In this document: piece after piece, positions 1 through 7,814 of the stretch | Layout of the letters: each line of letters opens with the position of its first letter | Numbering within the stretch: position 1 is the first letter of the stretch | Assembly (NCBI GenBank): GCA_944385935.1 | Contig: CALWZC010000014.1 | Coordinates: forward strand, 1-64,000 | Length of the DNA: 64,000 nt | Reading direction: 5' to 3' | Origin: an uncultured Anaerofilum sp. | GTDB taxonomy: Bacteria; Bacillota; Clostridia; Oscillospirales; Ruminococcaceae | The notes under the pieces: generated by a model | Databases searched by the model: none | Told to the model about the DNA's origin: nothing | The model's input: the letters and a program-made list of their open reading frames with translations, nothing else | Program-made: the position numbers and the translations under genes

Positions 1-69
1 CCGTTCGACTTGCATGTGTTAGGCGCGCCGCCAGCGTTCGTCCTGAGCCAGGATCAAACTCTTTATAAA
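1..69 (-). rRNA. rrs: 16S ribosomal RNA, 5' end only (partial)
   Basis: Read on the minus strand, this segment carries the universal 16S 5' sequence: AGAGTTTGATCCTGGCTCAG (complement of about 44-63), followed by the conserved stretch ending in the ACATGCAAGTCGA motif. The gene runs off the left edge, so only about 70 of roughly 1500 bases are present. The exact mature 5' end is estimated at about 68. It is transcribed away from the dnaA region, as expected for an rRNA operon near the origin that points along replication. Confidence 0.96.
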
Positions 70-280
70 ATGGTATTCAAACCAGATTACTCTGAATTTA
101 AATCAATGCTCACAACGCAATCGCTTGCGTCCTGTCATTACTCTTTAGGAATTTTCTTCCTTATTTGTGTCACACTTTCATTCCGTGTGCTCTAAGGGTT
201 TCCATTCAAGCTTCTTCAATATTGTTTAATTTTCAAGGTCCTGCGCCGCTCTGTGGGCTGTCTCCCTGAGCGTGTTATTT

Positions 281-309
281 ATTATAGCGGCTTTTTTTTC
301 ATTTGTCAA
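281..309 (-). promoter_or_regulatory. rRNA operon promoter (consensus sigma-A)
   Basis: On the minus strand a perfect -35 TTGACA (304-309) and a perfect -10 TATAAT (281-286) are separated by 17 bases. Transcription would start near 274 and give a leader of about 205 bases before 16S. Full consensus at this location is typical of an rRNA promoter. The gap 70-398 holds this promoter and leader and no gene; 310-398 is very AT-rich, as expected for an UP-type region. Confidence 0.9.
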
Positions 310-398
310 CACTTTTTGTAAAAAAATTTGCAAGTTTTTACATTTTTTTGATTTTATCTTTATTTTACCTTTTTTCTACTGTTTAAAAGACCCTTTTA

Positions 399-1267
399 TC
401 AATTATTAGACCTATATATAAAAATGGAAGAAACAGCACCCTGCATTTTGGAATTTAAGAAACAGTTAGAAAATAGATAAATCATCATGCCATTTTTCAG
501 CATGGAACCCAATTTATCGGTAGAAGCTGCAATTACCAGCATCTGCAATGCTCGGTTGCCTTTGATAACATTCCACATATCTTTGAAGCCTACTTTTTGA
601 GCTTTGGCAGCACCAAGATATACTTCGGGCACATCTCTAGAAGCCAAGCCAATGCAAGCCAAAACCGAACAAACCACCATAATTCCTGCAGTGATAAAAG
701 ACATATGGCTCCACAGTTGGGGATTTTGCAGTTGTCCCTCATAATTTGGTGCCATCCATGTCATCAAAATTAGAGGAAATACTGCACTTAGAATGGCATT
801 AAAGCCGCTGTTCCATACTGCAAACATTGGTCTTTGTTTTGGGTTTTTGGTTAAAATGGCTTGTGCTGCACGAGTACAAGTAGTTTGGAAGGTATATCCC
901 AAAACATATACAACATAGGCCAATGTGGTAAAAATATATCCCCCTTGCACACCAAAACTAGCTGGAGTATTAAAAATAGCAATCTGTGAAAGTGCCACTA
1001 AGATACAGCCTGCCATCATAAAAGGGCGAAACCGTCCAAACTTTGTATTGATTCTGTCAATCAAAACACCAATGGGAGGGTCGGTAATGCCATCAAATAC
1101 CCGCATAAGAGTAGCTACCATACCTACTACAACCGCCGACAGTCCCAAAATATTTTGGGTAAAGAACATGTAGTACCCCATCATAGTCAGGGCAGTATTG
1201 GAAGAAATGCCATTTAGGGAAAAAGTGCAATTTGCCAGTTTTTTGTTTCTGGTGCCTGGTGATTCAT
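399..1267 (-). pseudogene. GPH-family sugar:cation symporter (MFS), frameshifted and truncated
   Basis: The visible reading frame encodes about 260 residues of a glycoside-pentoside-hexuronide type transporter: hydrophobic segments and the family loop DPPIGVLIDRINTKFGRFRP. The ribosome site (AAAGGAGAA, complement of about 1276-1284) precedes an ATG at 1267, but that frame reads only MNHQAPETKNWQIALFP and stops at 1213-1215. A one-base shift near the T-run at 1218-1226 reconnects it to the rest. The 3' side is also lost: homology appears to fade about residue 245 and the frame ends at 399, where the family normally runs about 450 residues. Two independent lesions make a functional product unlikely, though the frameshift alone could be a sequencing error. 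It is the last gene of the LacI-sulfatase locus and would have imported the sugar freed by the sulfatase pathway. Confidence 0.75.
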
Positions 1268-1325
1268 AATTTCATTTCTCCTTTTCTCTTATAATTTTTG
1301 TGCTCTATCCGCACATAATTACAAA

Positions 1326-3062
1326 TTACAAATAATTTTTTACTGCATACAGCAAACCTGTGGCATCTTTTTCTGGAATAATTTTTTTAATGGCATCCAG
1401 AACGTCCTGTGTAGAAATAGTCTGTTTTTGCTGGCTATTTAGGGCATTTTCCAAGGAGGTTTTATGCTGCATTCCTGCCAAACTTAAAAAGACCGCAGCG
1501 GCTTTTTTAGCACCATCCGAAAGATTTTGGATATTTTCTGTTCCGGGGCGTTTATCACATTGGAACCGCTGCAAAATATCTCCTGTCAATGGCCCATCCA
1601 TAGGAATTCCCAGACGTTCAAACTGCTCTTTGGGCGCATCATTTTCTTTCATTAACTGGCGCATTAATCCAATCATACGAAGTTGCTGTTGGGGGTCTTG
1701 GATGGGAGATTGCTGGTGTGGGTCTTTTTCCAAATCAAAAAGCATTGTGCCATACCAATAGGGGTTTAGAATGGTTTTTGCTGGAACTTTCATCACCATT
1801 GCACCCTTTGTAAATGCAAACTCATTGGTAAGGCTGATGTTGGAAAGCTCTTCTGGTTTAAAGAGTGCATTCATGTGCATTGGCATCAAAGTGTAATCAT
1901 ACAAAGGCTGGTTGGAAGGTTCTGCACAGGCGTGCATATAAACATATCGACCATCTGTAACATTTACATGACCTCCATGAACACCAAACAATGCTGCCTC
2001 TCGAATGGGTGCGTCCTTTTTCAAAATAGGAGTTAGGCTTCTTCCATCCATATATTGGGGAGGCTCTATACCGAAAAACTCTGCCAATGTAGGCACTATG
2101 TCCACAGTTTGTGCCAAGGAACTACGGCGTTGGCCGTCACAATTTATCTGGGGATGATGAATGAAGAAGGGGCTATGTACCAACTCATTGTAGAAGGGCT
2201 GAACATTTTTTCCCATCCATTCCTTTTCCCCCAGCATAAAGCCGTGGTCAGTATTTACAATGAGCATGGTATCTTTCCACATATCAAACTCATCCATTAA
2301 ATCCAGTACCTGCCCCAAATAGTGGTCGCACATACTCATCAAAGCGGCATATTCATACCGTACATGCTCGGTTGCCTCTGGGCCATAGTCGTTTTTTCCG
2401 TAGTCAGGCCAATCGAGATTTTTTCCATGATAATCATGGGGATAAAGGTCTTTGTAGGGTTGTTGACTATAAAAAGGTTCATGAGGGTCAAAGGCTTCTA
2501 TCTGCAAGAACCAGTTTTGTTGGCTGGCACTGCGCCGAATAAAATCCAGCCCATTGTCAAAGATTATTTTTTGGGGCATATCTTCTTCTTTTTGTATAAA
2601 GCTGCGGTTTACCCAGTCATGCCGCCAATTTTGACCTGTCTTTCTGCGGGACAAGGTATCAGGAAAATCTGGCCAAGAAACTTGTGCTTTCCATGGGTCA
2701 CCTTGTTGACCTCGAACAATCTCATGGCTATCAAATTTTGTGAGATACCCAGAACCACCATCCTCCCAATAATGAAAATGGTCTGTGGCAATATGGGTGT
2801 AAATTCCTGCTGATTTCATGCGAGAAATAACTGAGTCATCATAGGGGTGCATGGGTGTCCAAAAAGTATGCAAAAAATTATATCTACCTGTGTGCAACTC
2901 TCTTCGGGCAGGCATACAAGGCATGCTGCCTCCGTAGAAGTTGTCGAAGGTGGCTGTATATTTTGCTAAACGCTGAAAATTAGGCATTTTTGTCCATTCA
3001 CAGCCATAATTGGGCAAGAACTCTCTGTTTAGAGAATCAAACATGACCATAATTGCTCGCAT
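1326..3062 (-). CDS. Sulfatase (formylglycine-dependent, Cys type)
   Basis: A 578-residue alkaline-phosphatase-superfamily sulfatase that would remove sulfate esters from glycans or other organic sulfates. The N-terminal strand with MVMFDSLNR supplies metal ligands. The active-site C-x-P-x-R motif is C49-M-P-A-R53, so the nucleophile would be Cys converted to formylglycine, which in anaerobes needs a radical-SAM maturase (not in this window). A later NTDHGFMLGE segment supplies further metal ligands. No signal peptide is evident, so it probably acts in the cytoplasm on imported material. I chose the ATG at 3062 because AAGGCGG lies 8 bases upstream; the ATG at 3080 has no ribosome site. It lies between a LacI regulator and a broken transporter, with a perfect operator just upstream. 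The substrate cannot be told from sequence. Confidence 0.9.
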   Translation of the reverse strand: MRAIMVMFDSLNREFLPNYGCEWTKMPNFQRLAKYTATFDNFYGGSMPCMPARRELHTGRYNFLHTFWTPMHPYDDSVISRMKSAGIYTHIATDHFHYWEDGGSGYLTKFDSHEIVRGQQGDPWKAQVSWPDFPDTLSRRKTGQNWRHDWVNRSFIQKEEDMPQKIIFDNGLDFIRRSASQQNWFLQIEAFDPHEPFYSQQPYKDLYPHDYHGKNLDWPDYGKNDYGPEATEHVRYEYAALMSMCDHYLGQVLDLMDEFDMWKDTMLIVNTDHGFMLGEKEWMGKNVQPFYNELVHSPFFIHHPQINCDGQRRSSLAQTVDIVPTLAEFFGIEPPQYMDGRSLTPILKKDAPIREAALFGVHGGHVNVTDGRYVYMHACAEPSNQPLYDYTLMPMHMNALFKPEELSNISLTNEFAFTKGAMVMKVPAKTILNPYWYGTMLFDLEKDPHQQSPIQDPQQQLRMIGLMRQLMKENDAPKEQFERLGIPMDGPLTGDILQRFQCDKRPGTENIQNLSDGAKKAAAVFLSLAGMQHKTSLENALNSQQKQTISTQDVLDAIKKIIPEKDATGLLYAVKNYL

Positions 3063-3082
3063 GATATTTCCGCCTTTCATAA

Positions 3083-3094
3083 GGGAACGTTCCC
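3083..3094. promoter_or_regulatory. LacI-family operator upstream of sulfatase
   Basis: The 12-base perfect palindrome GGGAACGTTCCC has the central CG typical of LacI-family operators and lies 20 bases before the sulfatase start. A 10-of-12 match, GGGAACGATACC (minus strand), sits in the promoter of the adjacent LacI gene at 4188-4199. This shared box is good evidence that the adjacent regulator controls both. Confidence 0.75.
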
Positions 3095-3113
3095 ATTTTA
3101 TTGAAAAAGTTTT

Positions 3114-3136
3114 CCCCTCTGCAAGTAGGAGAGGGG
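3114..3136 (-). terminator. Terminator-like hairpin after the LacI gene
   Basis: A 7-bp stem (CCCCTCT with AGAGGGG) with a 9-base loop is followed on the minus strand by AAAACTTTTT. It lies right after the LacI stop codon and before the sulfatase operator. It may separate the regulator from the sulfatase transcript or only attenuate it. Confidence 0.6.
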
Positions 3137-3143
3137 CATATTT

Positions 3144-4163
3144 TTACTCCAGTAAATTTTTTACAGAGGAGCGTATTTCCATAGAGTAAGGAATTTGTAC
3201 ATCTGCATATTCCATAGATGGGTCTTGTAAAATATCTATCATCAACTGGGCACATTGTAACCCATACTCAAAATCGGGCAAGCAGACAGAAGTAATCATA
3301 GGGTCAGCACCTGTATCAGCCGCCCGCTGGATGGCTACCAGAGAATAATCCTCCTTTAATCTCAGCCCACGCTGGGAAAAATCACTAATAATTTGATTGC
3401 CCAGCTCGGTACTATCCGCAAAGATTGCTGTAAATCCTCCCTGAGAAAACTGCTCATATAGAGTTTCCATTTGGGTTTTACTTGCGGAAGAAACACAATA
3501 CAAATCCAAAATAGAATGTTCTGCTGGTTGCCTATGAAACATTTGGCACACCTGCTGATAAGCAGCGTTTCTTCTTTGTAGCAACCGTTGGTTGGCATGT
3601 TCATACACCGTTAAAATATTGGTGTGTCCTCTGTCTATAAGGTGCAGGTACAAATCCCGGCTATAGTTATAGTTGCCCATATAAACACGGAATCCTTTGT
3701 GTGGGTGGATTCGTTCGCCGGTGTACACAATTTGTCTGTAATGAAGAAGGGAGTTTCGCTGTTGCTCATCTTCAATATCCCCCAAAAAAATTAAACCATC
3801 TATTCGACAATCCTCCAAAAAGCGAAACGCAGTGGAAATGCTGTCTTGTTTGGCAGGATTGCCATTGATAAGCAAAAAGGAATACCCCATCTGGCTAAAA
3901 ACATGATTCATGCCTGCAAGCCGTGTAGTGAGAGAGCGACGAAGCAGAGCATCCGGGTCGGAAACTGCCACCCCAATGGTGTATGTAGGTGCTCCTCGCA
4001 AGCCTTGTGCGTTGCGATTTGGCACATAATCCAGCTCTTCCATGGCGCGGCGAACTGCTTGTATGGTTTTTTCGCTTACAGAACCTCCTGTCAGCACTCT
4101 TGAAACTGTACTTTTGGAAACCCCGGCTTTTTTTGCAACATCAACAATGGAATAGCTTGCCAT
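3144..4163 (-). CDS. LacI-family transcriptional regulator
   Basis: A 339-residue repressor-type protein. The N-terminal helix-turn-helix (residues about 5-50, VAKKAGVSKSTVSRVLTGG) and hinge helix are typical of LacI/PurR; residues about 60-335 form the periplasmic-binding-protein-like sensor domain. A strong ribosome site (GAAGGGAG) precedes the ATG. It heads the sulfatase-transporter locus, and a similar operator is found in its own promoter and before the sulfatase, so it probably senses a sugar from the sulfated substrate and represses itself and the pathway. The effector is unknown. Confidence 0.93.
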   Translation of the reverse strand: MASYSIVDVAKKAGVSKSTVSRVLTGGSVSEKTIQAVRRAMEELDYVPNRNAQGLRGAPTYTIGVAVSDPDALLRRSLTTRLAGMNHVFSQMGYSFLLINGNPAKQDSISTAFRFLEDCRIDGLIFLGDIEDEQQRNSLLHYRQIVYTGERIHPHKGFRVYMGNYNYSRDLYLHLIDRGHTNILTVYEHANQRLLQRRNAAYQQVCQMFHRQPAEHSILDLYCVSSASKTQMETLYEQFSQGGFTAIFADSTELGNQIISDFSQRGLRLKEDYSLVAIQRAADTGADPMITSVCLPDFEYGLQCAQLMIDILQDPSMEYADVQIPYSMEIRSSVKNLLE

Positions 4164-4187
4164 GGTTTGCTCCCTTCTTGGAACTTT

Positions 4188-4234
4188 GGTATCGTTCCCA
4201 TTTCTAAAATATAACTATCTTTCTCAAAAGTCAA
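4188..4234 (-). promoter_or_regulatory. LacI-gene promoter with overlapping operator
   Basis: Minus-strand -35 TTGACT (4229-4234) and -10 TATTTT (4206-4211) are 17 bases apart. The operator GGGAACGATACC (complement of 4188-4199) covers the expected start site, which fits autorepression. A second GTTCC further down may form a wider imperfect repeat with it. Confidence 0.65.
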
Positions 4235-4284
4235 TGATTTTACAAATTTTCAGAAAATCGCTGTGATTTTCTTTTAAAAGTTGT

Positions 4285-4812
4285 TTATTCCGACAAGTTT
4301 TGTTGATACAAAAGATGCTGTTCTTCCAAAGCCTGTTGGATTCTTTGGGCGGTTTGCTGGTCTTTGCACAAAATGGTATGAAGATGGACACCACTTGTAA
4401 GGTTACTAAGAAGGCTCTGGCTTTGTTCAGAGGCTTTTTGTAAAAAGAGGTCTACTTCATACCGACTGGAAATGTGAAGTTGGGCGGTAATTTGTCCATA
4501 AAGAGGATTTTCTACAATAACATCTTGCACCAATCCGCCGTTATCTACCACGAGATACAATTCTTGTTTTAACTGTTCCAATCCTGTATGGCAACAAGCC
4601 ACCATTAGTTTGATTCCAGTAGACTGCTGGGCAATGCGGTACCCTCTGGGGGTAGCTTCAATGTGTTCTCCTGCGGCACGCATTAAAGCAATATCCCCTA
4701 CCACAATTTGCCGGCTTACACCGCTTTGCTTTGCCAATGCTGTGGCACTGATGGGTTTTTGTGCAGTTTGTAGCTGCTGCAAAATCCATTGTCTGCGTTG
4801 TTCTCCTGTCAT
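4285..4812 (-). CDS. niaR: NiaR-type transcription repressor (HTH_11 + 3H domain)
   Basis: A 175-residue protein with an N-terminal winged helix (residues about 4-58, with SVSRQIVVGDIALMRAAG-like recognition helix) and a C-terminal 3H domain (about 72-170) named for three conserved histidines that bind metal. Family members repress NAD salvage and nicotinate-uptake genes in response to nicotinate. The ATG at 4812 is preceded by AAAGGAAA and overlaps the stop of the previous gene as ATGA, so it is translationally coupled to the tetrapyrrole genes. Its own targets are not visible here. A short A/T-rich hairpin at 4249-4269 downstream has no convincing T-run. Confidence 0.85.
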   Translation of the reverse strand: MTGEQRRQWILQQLQTAQKPISATALAKQSGVSRQIVVGDIALMRAAGEHIEATPRGYRIAQQSTGIKLMVACCHTGLEQLKQELYLVVDNGGLVQDVIVENPLYGQITAQLHISSRYEVDLFLQKASEQSQSLLSNLTSGVHLHTILCKDQQTAQRIQQALEEQHLLYQQNLSE

Positions 4813-5399
4813 GGCAATTTCCTTTCTTGTTCCATTGTTTCTATGAGTTGTTGCCGCTTTGTACAAGACATGGCAACAGCTTTCCGCAACAATGCAGCCA
4901 CCTGCTGAGAGGAAAGCTGTTGATATGCCAAAGAGCGCAGCTTTGCCATCTGCGATACTGCTTGTGTATATTGGTTTTCTGCCTGTTGTGCCAAATCTTT
5001 TGACACCATCCCTGAAAGGGCGGGAGCTTGCGGAATGGACACCGCTACTACCCCACCAGTCCATGGACGGTTTGCCATAGGGTGAAAAGGGCTTTGGGAA
5101 GGGGTACTGCTAACCACCAAAATTCCATTTTTCACACAATGGTATACAATTTGCTCATTAACCTCTGGGTCATTGGTGGCAGCGGCAGCAAAAAAAGCCC
5201 CTTGTAATTGGCTGGGGCAGAATGCCTCTTTACGGCATAAAGAGGCATATGGCTCCCATTTAGAAGAAAATTCACGAGAATAGACTGTGACATTTGCCCC
5301 TTCTTCTATAAGCTGAAGGGTGCGACGGAATCCCTCGGCTCCTCCGCCAAATACCACACAGGGCTTACCCTGTAACTCTACCCTAAGACAAAGTGCCAT
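4809..5399 (-). CDS. Precorrin-2 dehydrogenase / sirohydrochlorin ferrochelatase-like protein
   Basis: A 196-residue NAD-dependent enzyme related to SirC/Met8p and the N-terminal part of CysG, which oxidises precorrin-2 to sirohydrochlorin on the way to siroheme or cobalamin. The Rossmann motif VVFGGGAEGFRR lies at residues about 15-26 and the TNDPEVN segment, typical of the family, follows at about 75. The start overlaps the end of hemL by 17 bases and the stop overlaps niaR, so the operon is fully coupled. Whether it also inserts iron cannot be seen. No uroporphyrinogen methyltransferase or hemA/C/D is in this window. Confidence 0.85.
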   Translation of the reverse strand: MALCLRVELQGKPCVVFGGGAEGFRRTLQLIEEGANVTVYSREFSSKWEPYASLCRKEAFCPSQLQGAFFAAAATNDPEVNEQIVYHCVKNGILVVSSTPSQSPFHPMANRPWTGGVVAVSIPQAPALSGMVSKDLAQQAENQYTQAVSQMAKLRSLAYQQLSSQQVAALLRKAVAMSCTKRQQLIETMEQERKLP

Positions 5400-6705
5400 T
5401 GTTTTGCTCCTGCCACTTTTTTACACTGGCAAAGGCGTTATCCATAGCAGAAAGGGTCTTTTCAATATCCTGTTGGCTGTGTTCCACAGAAAGGAACATC
5501 CCTTCAAATTGGCTGGGTGCCACTAAAATTCCCTGTTGCAACATTTCACGGAAATACACCTTAAATGCCTCTGTATCACAAGTCATGGCATCTTGATAGG
5601 AATGTACCGGCTGTTTGGTAAAGAAGATACAGCACAAGCTGCCTACTCGTTGTACCTGATAGCCCAGTTGATGTTTTGCTATTTTGTCCTTGATTCCCTG
5701 CTCCAACTGCTGGCCACTTTGTTGCAACTGTTGGTAGACCTCTGGATGTTGTGCAAGATAGCGCAGTTGTTTTAGCCCCAAAAACATGGCTAAGGGATTG
5801 CCAGACAAAGTACCTGCCTGATAAACGGGGCCTTTGGGAGAAACCCATTCCATAATTTCACGTTTTCCGCCATAGGCCCCCACGGGCATTCCTGCCCCGA
5901 TGATTTTCCCAAAGCAAACCATATCCGGTTGCACACCATACAACTGGGCAGCACCTCCGAAGGCTGCACGGAATCCGCTGATAACTTCATCAAAAATTAG
6001 CACTGCTCCCTTTTCTGTGCAAAGGTCCCGCAATCCTTGCAAAAACTCTGGCTGGGAAGGAATTACCCCCATATTTCCGGCAATGGGCTCCACAATTACC
6101 GCTGCAATTTCCTGTGGGTTGGCTTCAAATGTATCCTGTACCGATTGCAAATCATTGTAGTGGCAAACCAAAGTATTTTTTGTAATATCGGCAGGCACTC
6201 CCGGGCTGGTGGGAATGCCATAGGTCAAAGCTCCACTACCTGCTTTTACTAAAAGCCCATCACTGTGCCCATGGTAGCAGCCCTCAAACTTAATAATTTT
6301 ATCCCGTCCGGTGTAACCTCTTGCCACTCGGATGGCACTCATAGTTGCCTCAGTGCCGGAATTGACCATCCGAACCAACTCAGCGGCGGGATAGGCAGAG
6401 CATATCTCCTTTGCCATATCCAGTTCCAAGGTGGTGGGCAAACCGAAGCTGATTCCTCGGTCTACTGCTTCCAGCAATCCTTCTTGTAGCATAGGATGAG
6501 AATGCCCCAAAATCATGGGTCCCCAACTGCAAATATAATCAATGTATTCATTTCCATCAATATCCCACAAATGGCTTCCCTTTGCTTTTTGTGCGAAGAT
6601 AGGAGAAATACCCACAGATTGAAAGGCTCTCACTGGGCTGTTTACTCCGCCGGGAATATACTGCTGGGCATTCTCATAGGCTTGCTGCGATTTTTGGTGA
6701 TTCAT
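5383..6705 (-). CDS. hemL: Glutamate-1-semialdehyde 2,1-aminomutase
   Basis: A 440-residue PLP enzyme that turns glutamate-1-semialdehyde into 5-aminolevulinate in the C5 tetrapyrrole pathway. Recognisable parts are the N-terminal PGGVNSPVRAF, the GTEATMSAIRVARG phosphate-binding stretch, the FDEV aspartate and the catalytic lysine in CFGKIIGAGMPVGAYGG. The length is normal. The ATG at 6705 is preferred over 6711 because AAGGAG then has a 7-base spacing; this ATG overlaps the hemB stop as ATGA. Confidence 0.97.
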   Translation of the reverse strand: MNHQKSQQAYENAQQYIPGGVNSPVRAFQSVGISPIFAQKAKGSHLWDIDGNEYIDYICSWGPMILGHSHPMLQEGLLEAVDRGISFGLPTTLELDMAKEICSAYPAAELVRMVNSGTEATMSAIRVARGYTGRDKIIKFEGCYHGHSDGLLVKAGSGALTYGIPTSPGVPADITKNTLVCHYNDLQSVQDTFEANPQEIAAVIVEPIAGNMGVIPSQPEFLQGLRDLCTEKGAVLIFDEVISGFRAAFGGAAQLYGVQPDMVCFGKIIGAGMPVGAYGGKREIMEWVSPKGPVYQAGTLSGNPLAMFLGLKQLRYLAQHPEVYQQLQQSGQQLEQGIKDKIAKHQLGYQVQRVGSLCCIFFTKQPVHSYQDAMTCDTEAFKVYFREMLQQGILVAPSQFEGMFLSVEHSQQDIEKTLSAMDNAFASVKKWQEQNNGTLS

Positions 6706-7685
6706 TGCCATTCTCCTTGTTTTAGTTTTTGGGCAGCTTCCAATGCAAAATAGGTGATAATCAGCTTTGCCCCTGCCCGTTTGATGGCAGTAAGGGTTTC
6801 GGGGATAACGCTTTCTGCCATCAGACCTTGCTGCACTGCCATTTTCAACATGGCATATTCTCCACTTACATTATAGGCAGCTACGGGCAACCGGAAAGTT
6901 TGGGTTGCTTCCTTGAGCACATCCAGATATGCCAAAGCGGGTTTTACCATTAGCAGGTCGGCACCTTCCTCTACATCTGCCTGCATTTCTCTTAGTGCCT
7001 CTTTGCCATTGGCACAATCCATCTGATAGCTTTTTCGGTCGCCAAAGGCTGGGGCACTGCCTGCCGCCTCACGGAAGGGGCCATAGTAGGCAGAGGCATA
7101 TTTTGCAGAATAGCCCATAATTGCCACCTGTTCAAAGCCGCTTTCATCCAATGCACTACGAATGGCGGCAATGTGTCCATCCATCATATCACTGGGGGCA
7201 ACCATGTCTACTCCTGCTTCTGCATAGGTAATTGCGATTTGTGCCAAATGGGGCAAAGTTTCATCATTGAGCACTTCGCCCTTTCCGTTTAAAATACCGC
7301 AATGGCCATGGCTGGTATATTCACACATGCACACATCTGCAATGATGTACAGTTCCGGCCACAACTGCCGCAAGCGTCGGATAGCTCTTTGTACAACGCC
7401 ATCTTCATTGCTTGCCTCGCTGCCACAGGAATCCTTTTTGTCTGGGATTCCAAACAAAATACAGCTTGGTACCCCTGCTTGCTGCATTTGTTCCACAATG
7501 TTTTCCAGCTTATCCACAGAATAATGGTAGTGCCCCGGAAGGGAGGAAATTTCCCGTTGAATTCCTTCCCCCTCCACCACAAAAATGGGCAATACAAAGT
7601 CTTCTGGCTGCAAGCGGGTTTCTTTCATCATACTGCGAATGGCTGCATTTTTTCGCAGCCTTCTTCCTCTATAAAATCCTGTCAT
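6702..7685 (-). CDS. hemB: Delta-aminolevulinic acid dehydratase (porphobilinogen synthase)
   Basis: A 327-residue enzyme that condenses two 5-aminolevulinates to porphobilinogen. Both active-site lysines are visible: in MGYSAKYASAYYGPFREA and in MVKPALAYLD. The stretch DVCMCEYTSHGHCG has the cysteine cluster of zinc-dependent members. AAAGGAG stands 8 bases before the ATG. It is first gene of a four-gene operon with hemL, the precorrin-2 dehydrogenase and niaR. Confidence 0.97.
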   Translation of the reverse strand: MTGFYRGRRLRKNAAIRSMMKETRLQPEDFVLPIFVVEGEGIQREISSLPGHYHYSVDKLENIVEQMQQAGVPSCILFGIPDKKDSCGSEASNEDGVVQRAIRRLRQLWPELYIIADVCMCEYTSHGHCGILNGKGEVLNDETLPHLAQIAITYAEAGVDMVAPSDMMDGHIAAIRSALDESGFEQVAIMGYSAKYASAYYGPFREAAGSAPAFGDRKSYQMDCANGKEALREMQADVEEGADLLMVKPALAYLDVLKEATQTFRLPVAAYNVSGEYAMLKMAVQQGLMAESVIPETLTAIKRAGAKLIITYFALEAAQKLKQGEWQ

Positions 7686-7723
7686 AAGGATTCTCCTTTC
7701 CTATCGCTGTTCCAATGGGTTTT

Positions 7724-7752
7724 ATTATACTGCTATGGAGATAAAAAGTACA
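7724..7752 (-). promoter_or_regulatory. Promoter of the hemB operon
   Basis: Minus-strand -10 TATAAT (7724-7729) with a weak -35 TGTACT (7747-7752) at a 17-base spacing. It gives a short leader before hemB and no riboswitch-like fold was seen. Confidence 0.55.
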
Positions 7753-7775
7753 TAAAAACATAGGAACCATACAAA

Positions 7776-7800
7776 AAAGGAAAGCACAGGGCTTTCCTTT
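7776..7800 (-). terminator. Terminator after M18 aminopeptidase
   Basis: A 10-bp stem (AAAGGAAAGC with GCTTTCCTTT) with a 5-base loop, followed on the minus strand by a T-run. Confidence 0.8.
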
Positions 7801-7814
7801 TCCATGGGATATTT

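Noticed and set aside
10-195. Open frame at the left edge
   Set aside because: It overlaps the 16S rRNA 5' end and its leader on the other strand and lacks a ribosome site.
1213-1267. Programmed frameshift in the transporter
   Set aside because: There is no slippery heptamer with a stimulating hairpin, the gene is also truncated at its other end, and the family is not known for frameshifting.
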